Origin: Aquabacter sp965279295
Lineage (GTDB): Bacteria; Pseudomonadota; Alphaproteobacteria; Rhizobiales; Xanthobacteraceae
Strand: one strand, 5' to 3'
DNA length: 64,000 bases
Assembly: GCA_965279295.1 (NCBI GenBank)
Contig: CBDIHQ010000015.1
Shown: piece by piece, positions 51,870 to 59,948 of the stretch
Numbering within the stretch: position 1 is the first letter of the stretch
Layout of the letters: each line of letters begins with the position of its first letter
Translations under genes and position numbers: made by a program
The notes under the pieces: model-generated
The model's database searches: none
What the model saw: the letters and a program-made list of their open reading frames with translations, nothing else
What the model was told of the DNA's origin: nothing

Positions 51870-52706
51870 GTGTCGGTCGCAACTGAGGCCCCGCTGCGGG
51901 TCGGCAAGGTCACGCTCACGGTTCTCGATCTTGATGCGGTCCGCGATTTCTACCAGCGGGCCATCGGGCTTGAGCTTCTCTCCGGCGACGCGGCTGTGGC
52001 GCTGCTCGGCGCCGGCGGGGTCGGCTTTCTCGAGTTGCGTCGCGACGCCGCTGCGCGGCTGGGCACGCGCCGTGAGGCCGGGCTGTTTCACACCGCCTTT
52101 CTGCTGCCCACGCGGGCGGACCTTGGCCGATGGATGCGCGAAGCATCAGCGCAGGGACTGCGTATCGACGGCGCGGCCGACCATGTGGTGAGCGAGGCCA
52201 TTTATCTCGCTGATCCCGAGGGCAACGGCATCGAAATCTACCGCGACCGTGCGCCGGCTGACTGGACCTGGGCTGGCGATGAGGTGGTGATGCGCAATGA
52301 CCGCCTCGATCTCAACGAGTTGGCCAGCGCCGGTGGAGCCGAGCCCTGGCGCGGGGCGCCGGCAGGCACTGTGGTGGGCCACGTCCACTTGCAGGTGGGC
52401 GAGTTTGCTGCTGCCGAGGCGTTCTATGCGGGTGCCCTGGGGTTGGACATCACCTGTCGTTATCCAGGCGCCACCTTCTATAGCTCCGGACGCTATCACC
52501 ACCACATCGCGACCAACATCTGGAACAGCCGGGGTGCCCCTGTGCGCTCAGGCCCGGTGACGGGCATCGCGGAAGTGGAATTGCTGGCGGCCGATTCTCA
52601 AACGCTTTATGCGGCGCGGGCTGGGATTGGCGCTCTGGCAAGCACTGAGGAAAACGGCATCGCCGCGCGCGATCCGTGGGGCACGCTGATCGCCGTTCGC
52701 GGCTGA
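51870..52706 (+). CDS. VOC-family protein (catechol-2,3-dioxygenase CatE-like)
   Basis: A 278-residue protein with two vicinal-oxygen-chelate domains. Domain one starts VGKVTLTVLDLDAVRDFYQ with LFHTAFLLP and GNGIEIYRD; domain two starts VGHVHLQVGEFAAAEAFY and has YHHHIATNIW. His and Glu residues at metal-ligand positions are kept (VTL replaces the first His in domain one, HVHL is present in domain two). This layout matches Bacillus CatE/YfiE-type extradiol dioxygenases, but many relatives have unknown substrates. GTG start at 51870 after AAGGAGAG. Confidence 0.82.
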   Translation: MSVATEAPLRVGKVTLTVLDLDAVRDFYQRAIGLELLSGDAAVALLGAGGVGFLELRRDAAARLGTRREAGLFHTAFLLPTRADLGRWMREASAQGLRIDGAADHVVSEAIYLADPEGNGIEIYRDRAPADWTWAGDEVVMRNDRLDLNELASAGGAEPWRGAPAGTVVGHVHLQVGEFAAAEAFYAGALGLDITCRYPGATFYSSGRYHHHIATNIWNSRGAPVRSGPVTGIAEVELLAADSQTLYAARAGIGALASTEENGIAARDPWGTLIAVRG

Positions 52707-52772
52707 TCCGACGACCACCCCCGGTTCAGGGGTTCGGACGCTTCCTACGGGTGCGCGCATTACCAATGTGCG

Positions 52773-52842
52773 TTGACAAACATCCGCTCGTGGCGTTCCC
52801 TTTTATCAGAATAAAAAACGATCGTATTGTAATTCGATACGA
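52773..52842 (+). promoter_or_regulatory. Promoter/operator block of binding-protein gene 1 (duplicated block, copy 1)
   Basis: TTGACA at 52773-52778, then GGCGTTCCCTTTT, AATAAAAAACGATCG and an inverted repeat with arms TCGTATTGT and TCGATACGA around AAT (52822-52842; 7 of 9 positions pair). The same elements with the same 49-base distance between TTGACA and the repeat occur upstream of gene 2. The repeat resembles GntR-type operators. Confidence 0.65.
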
Positions 52843-53005
52843 AAACCTCAGAGGGGCGTTTGACGAACGCTTTCCTGGATATCGCGGCCTCCGCCGCCTG
52901 TTTCCATGGCGCCGAGCACAATCGGCGTCTGCTCCCTGGACTGCTCCGGCATCTTGGCTGCCCCGTCTGCGCCAGCATGCCCGCCCCAATCTTTAGGAGA
53001 TCCCC

Positions 53006-54028
53006 ATGAAAGCGTTTCCACGACTTTTGATGGGCCTTGCCGCCCTTGCCTCCACCTCGCTTCTCGCCGTGGCGCCTGCGAGCGCGCTGGACAAGGTGGT
53101 GCTGCGCATCAACTTCACGCCCTGGGCCATGCATGCCCAATATTATGCTGCCATCGCCCAGGGCTATTATGCCAAGCAGGGCATCGAGCTTGAGATCCGG
53201 CCGCCCTCTGCCGGCCAGAGCAGTGAACTTCTGATCGGCTCGGGCCGCGAACAGTTCGGCGTCGCCAATATCGACAGCTTCGTGAAGGCGCGGGCCAACG
53301 GCGTGCCCGTGGTCGCCATCATGGCCGATGAGCCCGACACACCGACCTCGGTGATCACGCTGAAAAGCGCGAATATCACCAAGCCGTCCGATCTGAAGGG
53401 CAAGAAGATCACCTGGTTCGCGTCCAACGTGAAGGGCCAGATCGATCCGCTGCTGAAGGCCGGCGGCCTGACGCGCGACGACATTGAGTTCGTGCTGGTC
53501 GCGCGCGGCTCGGAGGTGCAACTGGTTGCAGCTGGAAAGATGGACGCGCTGTGGGGCTATGCGTTCGGACAGGCGCTGACGCTGGAAGACAAGGGCTTTC
53601 CGGTCAACATCATGCCTCTCAAGGACTATGGGCTGAAAAATTACGGAACGCTGCTCTACACCAACGAGGCGCTGCTCAAGAGCGATCCCGATCTGGTGCG
53701 GCGCTTCCTGAAGGCGACGCTCCAGGGCTATATGTGGACCCGTGAGCACATGGAGGCGGCGGTCGCCGAGGTGGTGAAGGTGGCGCCCGACCGCGACCTC
53801 AAGCTTGAGACCCGCAAGCTCGCTATCATCTACCAGCTCTACAATGTGCCGGATTTCGCCGAACGCTTCGGCAAGATGAACGACGCCAAGTGGACGACCT
53901 CAATCGAAGCCCTCAGCGAGGACATCCCGCAGAAGCCCAAGGCATCGGAGATGTACACCAACCAGTTCGTGGACAGCCTGGACGAGGCTAAGGAACTGGC
54001 CGCGGCGATCCGCAAGCCCACCAACTGA
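53006..54028 (+). CDS. ABC substrate-binding protein, SsuA/THI5-like, tandem copy 1
   Basis: A 340-residue periplasmic protein with a Sec signal (LLMGLAALASTSLLAVAPASA) and a mature part that begins LDKVVLRINFTPWAMHAQYY. AQGYYAKQGIELEI is the pattern of SsuA/NMT1-type proteins for aliphatic sulfonates, nitrate or pyrimidines (THI5). TAGGAG lies ahead of the ATG. It is highly similar to the two following genes. No permease or ATPase gene is near, so it must share a distant transporter or act otherwise. Substrate unknown. Confidence 0.92.
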   Translation: MKAFPRLLMGLAALASTSLLAVAPASALDKVVLRINFTPWAMHAQYYAAIAQGYYAKQGIELEIRPPSAGQSSELLIGSGREQFGVANIDSFVKARANGVPVVAIMADEPDTPTSVITLKSANITKPSDLKGKKITWFASNVKGQIDPLLKAGGLTRDDIEFVLVARGSEVQLVAAGKMDALWGYAFGQALTLEDKGFPVNIMPLKDYGLKNYGTLLYTNEALLKSDPDLVRRFLKATLQGYMWTREHMEAAVAEVVKVAPDRDLKLETRKLAIIYQLYNVPDFAERFGKMNDAKWTTSIEALSEDIPQKPKASEMYTNQFVDSLDEAKELAAAIRKPTN

Positions 54029-54178
54029 TCTCTCCGAACGGCATGCTGCACTCGCAGTATGTCGTTGCGGCAACTCTCGGTCGTAGAGGATTCGGCATCG
54101 CTGGCGAGACCGGAGATGGCCCGAGAGGTATGTCGGCGCTGGTGTGTTGCTCTCGTGTATTCCCAGCCGCGTACCCAG

Positions 54179-54248
54179 TTGACAAATGCCACCCGCTGGC
54201 GTTCCCTTTCGATGAAAATAAAAACGATCGTATTGTTATACAATACGA
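54179..54248 (+). promoter_or_regulatory. Promoter/operator block of binding-protein gene 2 (duplicated block, copy 2)
   Basis: TTGACA at 54179-54184, GGCGTTCCCTTT, AATAAAAACGATCG and a perfect inverted repeat: TCGTATTGT (54228-54236) and ACAATACGA (54240-54248) around TAT. The 54029-54391 gap holds this block and the start region only. The perfect palindrome suggests a dimeric regulator, probably GntR-type, that is not encoded in the window. Confidence 0.7.
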
Positions 54249-54391
54249 CAAAATCAGAGGAGCGTTGATGGCTGACGCTTTCTTGGGACGCGCGGTTGCC
54301 GCCGCATCGAAAGGCGCGACCTGCCTGCCTGCTTTACCGCTTCCAATGTCGCGCGACATCGGCCTGCGGTCTGTTTCCCATGGAGTGTTCA

Positions 54392-55414
54392 ATGAAAGCG
54401 ATGAAGCGCCTCGTCCTGGGGCTCGCGGCCCTGGCCTCTGTCTCCACCTTCGCCGTGGCACCTGCAAACGCGCTGGATAAGGTGATCCTCCGCCTGAATT
54501 TTTCGCCCTGGGGCATGCACGCCCAGTATTTCGCGGCGCGGGCGCAGGGCTATTACGCCAAGCAGGGCATCGAGCTTGAGATTCTCCCGCCTTCCGCCGG
54601 CCAGAGCGGTGAGGCGTTGGTTGCGAGCGGACGTGAGCAGTTCGGCATCGCCAATGCTGACGGCTTCGTGAAGGCGAAGGCGAGTGGCATGCCGATCATC
54701 GCCGTCATGGCCGACCAGCCGGACACCCCGGTTTCTGTGATCACCCTGAAGTCCGCGAATATCAATTCGCCCAAGGACCTGAAGGGCAAGAAACTCACCT
54801 GGTTCCAGGCCAACGTGAAGGGCCAGCTCGACCCGCTGCTGAAGAAGGGCGGCCTCACCCGCGACGACATCGAGTACATGCTGGTGTCGCGCGGAGCCGA
54901 GGTCCAGATGCTCGCCGCCGGCAAGGTGGATGCGCTGTGGGGCTATTCCTTCGGGCAGGCGCTGACGCTGGAAGACAAGGGCTTCCCGGTCAACATCATG
55001 GCCATGAAGGACAATGGCCTCGTGAACTACGGCACGGTCATCTACACCAGCGAGGCGCTGGTTAAGTCTGACCCCGGCCTGATCCAGCGTTTCGTGAACG
55101 CCACCCTACAGGGCTATATCTGGGCGCAGAAGAACATGGAGCCGGCGGTGGCCGAGGTCATCAAGGCCGCGCCCGACCGCGACCTCAAGCTTGAGACCCG
55201 CAAGCTCGAAATCATCTTCACGCTCTACAACTCGCCCGACTTCGCCGAGCGGTTCGGCAAGATGAACGATGCCAAATGGGCGGCCACAATCGATTCTCTG
55301 GCGGAAGATCTGCCCACCAAGCCGGCCCCAGCCAGCCTTTACACCAACCAGTTCATCGACGCATCGGACGACGCCAAGACCCTGGCCGCCGCTGTGCGCA
55401 AGCCGACCAACTGA
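54392..55414 (+). CDS. ABC substrate-binding protein, SsuA/THI5-like, tandem copy 2
   Basis: A 340-residue paralogue of copy 1, with signal MKAMKRLVLGLAALASVS and mature start LDKVILRLNFSPWGMHAQYF. Long stretches are shared with copies 1 and 3 (QGYYAKQGIELEI, DALWGYSFGQALTLEDKGFP, APDRDLKLETRKLEII). GGAG lies ahead of the ATG at 54392; 54380 is an alternative start. Differences cluster in loops that may line the ligand pocket (IRPPSAGQSSE against ILPPSAGQSGE). Confidence 0.92.
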   Translation: MKAMKRLVLGLAALASVSTFAVAPANALDKVILRLNFSPWGMHAQYFAARAQGYYAKQGIELEILPPSAGQSGEALVASGREQFGIANADGFVKAKASGMPIIAVMADQPDTPVSVITLKSANINSPKDLKGKKLTWFQANVKGQLDPLLKKGGLTRDDIEYMLVSRGAEVQMLAAGKVDALWGYSFGQALTLEDKGFPVNIMAMKDNGLVNYGTVIYTSEALVKSDPGLIQRFVNATLQGYIWAQKNMEPAVAEVIKAAPDRDLKLETRKLEIIFTLYNSPDFAERFGKMNDAKWAATIDSLAEDLPTKPAPASLYTNQFIDASDDAKTLAAAVRKPTN

Positions 55415-55429
55415 AGACCGCGTTTTCCG

Positions 55430-55456
55430 CCCCGCGATGCCTTGTGCGTCGCGGGG
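55430..55456 (+). other. Hairpin between copies 2 and 3
   Basis: CCCCGCGA (55430-55437) pairs with TCGCGGGG (55449-55456) around an 11-base loop; a CCCC-TTT-GGGG mini-hairpin follows at once. No T run. It probably protects the upstream mRNA or reduces readthrough into copy 3, which lacks its own copy of the promoter block. Confidence 0.55.
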
Positions 55457-55521
55457 TGCCCCTTTGGGGATCTCGTTTCATTCGTTACGCCGCCGCTCGA
55501 CTGACTCCAAAGGAGATGCTG

Positions 55522-56541
55522 ATGAAAGCGTTGCCGAAACTGCTGACTGGCATGGCCGTCCTTGTCTCGGCCTCCTGCCTGGCGATGCCCGCCAGCGCGC
55601 TGGAGAAGGTGGTCCTGCGCATCAACTTCTCGCCCTGGGCCATGCACGCCCAGTATTACGCTGCGGTCGCGCAGGGTTATTACGCCAAGCAGGGCATTGA
55701 GCTGGAAATCCGCCCGGTCGCCTCGGGCCAGAGCGTTGAGGGGCTGGTGGCGAGTGGTTACGAGCATTTCGGCCTGGATAATGCCGATGCCTTCGTTCAG
55801 GCGAAGGCTGCCGGCATGCCGATCGTGGCCATCCTCGCCGACCAGCCGGATTCCCCCACCGCCGTCATCACCCTTAAATCTTCCAACATCACCAAGCCGT
55901 CCGACCTGAAGGGCAAGAAGATTTCCTGGTTCCAGGCCAACGTTAAGAGCAAGCTAGACCCGCTCCTGAAGACCGCTGGGCTCAGCCGAGACGACATCGA
56001 ATATGTGATGGTCTCGCGTGGCGCCGAAGTGCAGCTTCTGGCCGCCGGCAAGGTGGATGCGCTGTGGGGGTATGCGTTCGGGCAAGCACTGACGCTGGAC
56101 GACAAGGGCTTCCCGGTCAACATCATGGCGATGAAAGACAATGGGCTGGTCAATTACGGCACGGTGATCTTTACCAGCGAAGCGCTGATCAAGAGCAACC
56201 CGGATCTCGTGAAGCGCTTCGTGAAGGCGACCGTGCAGGGTTACATCTGGACCCGCACCCACCAGTCGGAAGCGGTCGCCGAGGTCATCAAGGTCGCGCC
56301 CGACCGTGATCAGAAGCTTGAGACACGCAAGCTGGGCATCATCTTCCAGCTCTATAACGCGCCCGACTATGCCGAACGCTTTGGCAAGATGACCGACGCC
56401 AAATGGGCGGCGACCATTGATTCCCTGGCCGAAGACCTTCCGTCCAAGCCGAAGCCGTCCAGCATGTTCACCAACCAGTTCGTGGACGGCGTGGAGGAGA
56501 CCAAGACCCTCGCGGACGATCTGCGTAAGCCCATCAACTGA
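55522..56541 (+). CDS. ABC substrate-binding protein, SsuA/THI5-like, tandem copy 3
   Basis: A 339-residue paralogue with signal LLTGMAVLVSASCLAMPASA and mature start LEKVVLRINFSPWAMHAQYY. It differs most around RPVASGQSVEGLVASGYEHFG and EETKTLADDL. AAAGGAG precedes the ATG at 55522. No duplicated promoter block is present upstream, so it is probably read through from copy 2 or from a separate promoter. A strong terminator follows. Confidence 0.92.
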   Translation: MKALPKLLTGMAVLVSASCLAMPASALEKVVLRINFSPWAMHAQYYAAVAQGYYAKQGIELEIRPVASGQSVEGLVASGYEHFGLDNADAFVQAKAAGMPIVAILADQPDSPTAVITLKSSNITKPSDLKGKKISWFQANVKSKLDPLLKTAGLSRDDIEYVMVSRGAEVQLLAAGKVDALWGYAFGQALTLDDKGFPVNIMAMKDNGLVNYGTVIFTSEALIKSNPDLVKRFVKATVQGYIWTRTHQSEAVAEVIKVAPDRDQKLETRKLGIIFQLYNAPDYAERFGKMTDAKWAATIDSLAEDLPSKPKPSSMFTNQFVDGVEETKTLADDLRKPIN

Positions 56542-56551
56542 TTTTCCCCCC

Positions 56552-56579
56552 GCGCGGCGATCGTTTCGCCGCGCTTTTT
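56552..56579 (+). terminator. Rho-independent terminator after the binding-protein triplet
   Basis: A perfect 9-base stem, GCGCGGCGA (56552-56560) with TCGCCGCGC (56566-56574), loop TCGTT, then TTTTT. It ends the transcript ten bases after the third binding-protein gene and separates it from the hydrolase gene. Confidence 0.92.
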
Positions 56580-56656
56580 CATGACCTTGCGGGACACTCC
56601 CGCGCCGACGCGCGCGGGCAACGGCTCCGCATGCCTAAAGCACCGGGAGCACCCCA

Positions 56657-58408
56657 ATGAGCGACGACCAGCACAAGATTGAAGTCCGCGATGGCATGCA
56701 TGTGGAATGGGATCTGCCCATTCAAATGCCCGACGGTCTCGTGCTTCGTGCGGACATCTTCCGGCCCTTGGGCGAGGGCAAGTATCCGGTGATCCTGCAT
56801 TATGGTCCTTATGCCAAGGGCCTGCATTTCGAGGACGGCTACAAGAGCGCTTGGTCGCGCATGGTCGCCTCCTTCCCGGAGGTGCTTGAGGGCACCTCGA
56901 GCGTCTACCAGAGCTGGGAATTGTGCGACCCCGAGAAATGGGTGCCGGATGGATACATCTGTCTGCGCATCGATTCCCGTGGCGCCGGTCGTTCGCCCGG
57001 CTTCCTCGACCCCTTCGGCCCCCAGGAGACGCAGGACCTTCACGACTGCATCGAATGGGCGGGCGTCCAGCCCTGGTCCAACGGTAAGGTCGCGGTGTCC
57101 GGCATCTCCTATTATGCCGTGAACCAGTGGCTCGTCGCGCCGCTTCAGCCGCCGCACCTCGCCGCCCTGTGCATCTGGGAAGGCTATTCGGACTTCTACC
57201 GTGAGCAGCTTCGCTCCGGCGGCATCCTCAACGAGTTCATGGGCAACTGGTACGAGCGCCAGGTGGTCTCGATGCAGCACGGCCAGGGCGAGCGCAGCAA
57301 GAAGAGCCGCGTCACCGGTGAACATGTGGGCGGCCCCGAGACCCTCTCCGAAGAGGAATTGAAGGCCAACCGGATCGACCTGCTCAGCACGATCCGCGAC
57401 AAGAAGCTGATCGACCAGTTCCACAAGGACCGCTCGCCGGCGGACTTCTCCAAGATCACCGCACCGCTGTTGTCCTCGGGCAATTGGGGCGGCGTTGGCC
57501 TGCACACGCGCGGCAATTTCGAGGGCTATCTGAAGGCCGGCACCAAGCAGAAATGGCTTGAGGTGCACGGCGACACCCACTTCTCGCATTTTTATTCCAA
57601 TTACGGCCTCGCTCTTCAGAAGAAGTTCCTCGGCTATTTCCTCAAGGGTGAGGACACCGGCTGGGACAAGCAGCCGCCCGTGCAGCTCAACATTCGCCAC
57701 CCCGGCGAAAAGTTCGTGCTTCGCGACGAGCAGGAATGGCCGCTGGCGCGCACGCAGTGGACCAAGTTCTACCTCGATCCCGAGACCATGAAGCTGACGC
57801 TGGATAAGCCCGCCACCGAGACCACGCTGACCTACGAGACGATGGGCGACGGGCTTTATTTCACCACCGGTCCGCTGACGGAGCCTATGGAGATCACCGG
57901 TCCGCTCGCGGCCAAGCTGTTCCTCTCCTCGCAGACTGAGGATGCCGACGTGTTCCTCGCCATCCGGGTCTATGACACCGAGGGCAAGGAAGTCGTGTTC
58001 ATCGGCTCCAACGATCCGCGGACCCCGGTCGGCCTCGGCTGGCTGCGCGCGTCGCAGCGCAAGCTTGATCCGGCGCAGAGCCTGCCATATCGGCCCTGGC
58101 ACACCCACGACGAGACCTGGCCGCTGGAGCCCGGCAAGCCTGTGGAACTCGACGTGGAGATCTGGCCAACCTGCATCGTGCTCCCTGTGGGCTATTCGCT
58201 GGTCCTAAACGTGCGCGGCAAGGATTACGAATACGACGGCACGCCGGCCGACCTGCCGTATAATTCCTACAAGATGTATGGCGTCGGCCCGTTCACCCAT
58301 AACGACCCGGTGGATCGCCCGAAGGACATCTACGGCGGCAAGAACACGCTGCACTTCGGACCGGGCGGCGAGACCTATCTGATGCTGCCTGTCATCCCCA
58401 TGGCGTGA
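56657..58408 (+). CDS. CocE/NonD-family hydrolase, copy 2
   Basis: A 583-residue alpha/beta hydrolase with C-terminal jelly roll, paralogous to the protein at 12932-14707 along its whole length. Nucleophile Ser151 in GISYYAVNQW, His in EVHGDTHFSHFY. As in copy 1 the WxD catalytic-acid position reads NWGGVGLHTRGN. No signal peptide, so cytosolic. It starts 78 bases after the terminator. It is likely an esterase, amidase or X-Pro peptidase acting on the compound taken up through the neighbouring binding proteins. Confidence 0.88.
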   Translation: MSDDQHKIEVRDGMHVEWDLPIQMPDGLVLRADIFRPLGEGKYPVILHYGPYAKGLHFEDGYKSAWSRMVASFPEVLEGTSSVYQSWELCDPEKWVPDGYICLRIDSRGAGRSPGFLDPFGPQETQDLHDCIEWAGVQPWSNGKVAVSGISYYAVNQWLVAPLQPPHLAALCIWEGYSDFYREQLRSGGILNEFMGNWYERQVVSMQHGQGERSKKSRVTGEHVGGPETLSEEELKANRIDLLSTIRDKKLIDQFHKDRSPADFSKITAPLLSSGNWGGVGLHTRGNFEGYLKAGTKQKWLEVHGDTHFSHFYSNYGLALQKKFLGYFLKGEDTGWDKQPPVQLNIRHPGEKFVLRDEQEWPLARTQWTKFYLDPETMKLTLDKPATETTLTYETMGDGLYFTTGPLTEPMEITGPLAAKLFLSSQTEDADVFLAIRVYDTEGKEVVFIGSNDPRTPVGLGWLRASQRKLDPAQSLPYRPWHTHDETWPLEPGKPVELDVEIWPTCIVLPVGYSLVLNVRGKDYEYDGTPADLPYNSYKMYGVGPFTHNDPVDRPKDIYGGKNTLHFGPGGETYLMLPVIPMA

Positions 58409-58438
58409 CCTTCTATTTGTCCGCCAGCGCGGTCTACT

Positions 58439-58556
58439 CCCTCTCCCGCTTGCGGGGGAGGGCTGGGGAGGGGGAAGGGCACACCCTCCCTAATTTCACG
58501 GATTGGTAAGGCTTGAGGTGCCCGCTCCCTAACCCTCGCCCGCAAGTGGGAGGGGA
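58439..58556. repeat. Intergenic repeat (family A), one full and one partial copy
   Basis: A full copy of the CCCTCTCCCGCTTGCGGGGG repeat is at 58439-58475. A shorter inverted relative with CCCTCGCCCGCAAGTGGGAGG is at 58529-58556. Between the CocE-type and serine hydrolase genes. Confidence 0.8.
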
Positions 58557-58585
58557 CTGCATCGCGCTAATTTCGAGGACGCTCC

Positions 58586-59746
58586 ATGCCCGAAACAGAA
58601 ATCCCCATTCACGGCACCTTCGACTCGGCCTTTGCCAATGTGCGCGAGCAGTTCGAGGAGAATTTCCGTCGGCGTGGCGAGATCGGGGCGGCGGTGGCCG
58701 TCTACAAGGACGGCGAGAAGGTCGTGGACCTTTGGGGCGGCTACAAGGACAAGGAGCGCACCAAGCCCTGGGAAGAAGACACCATCGTCATCATGAACTC
58801 GATCGCCAAGAGTATGAGTGCGCTGTGCGTGCACATTCTCGTAGATCGGGGTATGGTGGAATTCGACGCGCCGGTGTCCCGCTACTGGCCGGAATTCGCC
58901 CAGGCGGGCAAGGAGAAGGTGCTGGTCAAGCATATCCTCTCCCACACCTGCGGCGTGATCTATTGCGATCACGCCTTCCCCGGCTCGATCTTCGACTGGG
59001 AGGGCCACATCCGGGCCATGGAGCTTCAGGAGCCTGCCTGGGAGCCGGGCACCAACGGCGCCTATAACTCGCTCAATATCGGCTTCCTGCTGGGGGAGAT
59101 CGTGCGGCGCGTCACAGGGCGCACCATCGGCACGTTCCTACGCGAGGAGGTGACCAGCCGCCTGGGCGCGGATTACAATATCGGGCTGAAGCCGGAGGAG
59201 ATCGCGAGGGTCAGCGACCTTCACAAGAATCCGAAGAACGGTTTCGCTTTGGTCGCCAACGAACCGGGCTCTCCGCTCCACCGCACCCGCAAGGCGGTGC
59301 CGACGCACTTCTACCAGAACGACATCGAAATCCGCGCCGGCGAGGTGCCCTCGTTCGGCGGCCACGGCAATGCGCGCGCCATGTCCCGCATCTATGCCGC
59401 GCTCGCCGCCAACGGCACGCTGGATGGCGTGACGATCCTCAGCCCTGAGGCTGTGGAGCGGGCCAGCCAACTCGTGTGGGAACACGACTGCATGATGACC
59501 CGCCGCTACATGCGCATGGGTTACGGCTTCATGCACAATGAAAATGGCACCGTGCCCATGGGCAGCAACCCTAGGGCATTCGGCCACACCGGCACGGCGG
59601 GCGCCTTCGCCTGGGCTGACCGCGACCGCAACATGAGCTTCGCCTATTGCACCAATTTCCAGCGCGAGGGACCCGGCATCGGCGCGCGCGGTGCGAGCCT
59701 TGGTGTTGCAGCTGGCGGCGGCCCGGCACCGAGCTGGTTGACCTGA
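58586..59746 (+). CDS. Serine hydrolase, beta-lactamase class C/EstB type
   Basis: A 386-residue protein of the penicillin-binding fold. The SxxK nucleophile motif is S72-I-A-K75 (NSIAKSM), and the second motif is YNSLN in NGAYNSLNIG. HTGTAGAFAW near the C terminus resembles the third (HTG) box. EstB-type enzymes of this family hydrolyse short esters or lactones. No signal peptide, so probably cytosolic and not an antibiotic-resistance enzyme. Same orientation as the other hydrolases. Confidence 0.88.
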   Translation: MPETEIPIHGTFDSAFANVREQFEENFRRRGEIGAAVAVYKDGEKVVDLWGGYKDKERTKPWEEDTIVIMNSIAKSMSALCVHILVDRGMVEFDAPVSRYWPEFAQAGKEKVLVKHILSHTCGVIYCDHAFPGSIFDWEGHIRAMELQEPAWEPGTNGAYNSLNIGFLLGEIVRRVTGRTIGTFLREEVTSRLGADYNIGLKPEEIARVSDLHKNPKNGFALVANEPGSPLHRTRKAVPTHFYQNDIEIRAGEVPSFGGHGNARAMSRIYAALAANGTLDGVTILSPEAVERASQLVWEHDCMMTRRYMRMGYGFMHNENGTVPMGSNPRAFGHTGTAGAFAWADRDRNMSFAYCTNFQREGPGIGARGASLGVAAGGGPAPSWLT

Positions 59747-59764
59747 AGGTTCGCCGCCGTCGGT

Positions 59765-59889
59765 CCCCTCTCCCGCTTGCGGGGGAGGGTTAGGGAGGGG
59801 GCACTTCTAGCCGCCAGGATCAAACCTCCCCGTTTTTGCGCCCAGCCTTTCCCCCTCCCCAGCCCTCCCCCGCAAGCGGGAGAGGGGGG
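59765..59889. repeat. Intergenic repeat (family A), inverted pair
   Basis: Copy one at 59765-59801 and an inverted copy at 59851-59889 around CCCTCTCCCGCTTGCGGGGG. The pair could form a large hairpin between two hydrolase genes, as in the ccoG-ccoH gap. Confidence 0.85.
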
Positions 59890-59948
59890 TTACGTCGGCA
59901 AGGGGAGGGAACTTCGCCCCGTTCCAATCGCCTGCCCCTGAGGCCGTC

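Noticed and set aside
53006..56541. TPP or other riboswitch ahead of the THI5-like genes
   Set aside because: The upstream regions lack a thi-box pattern; the conserved block is an AT-rich palindrome and promoter hexamer instead.
58586..59746. Antibiotic-resistance beta-lactamase
   Set aside because: The class C fold is present but there is no signal peptide and the gene sits among catabolic hydrolases; an esterase of the EstB type is more likely.
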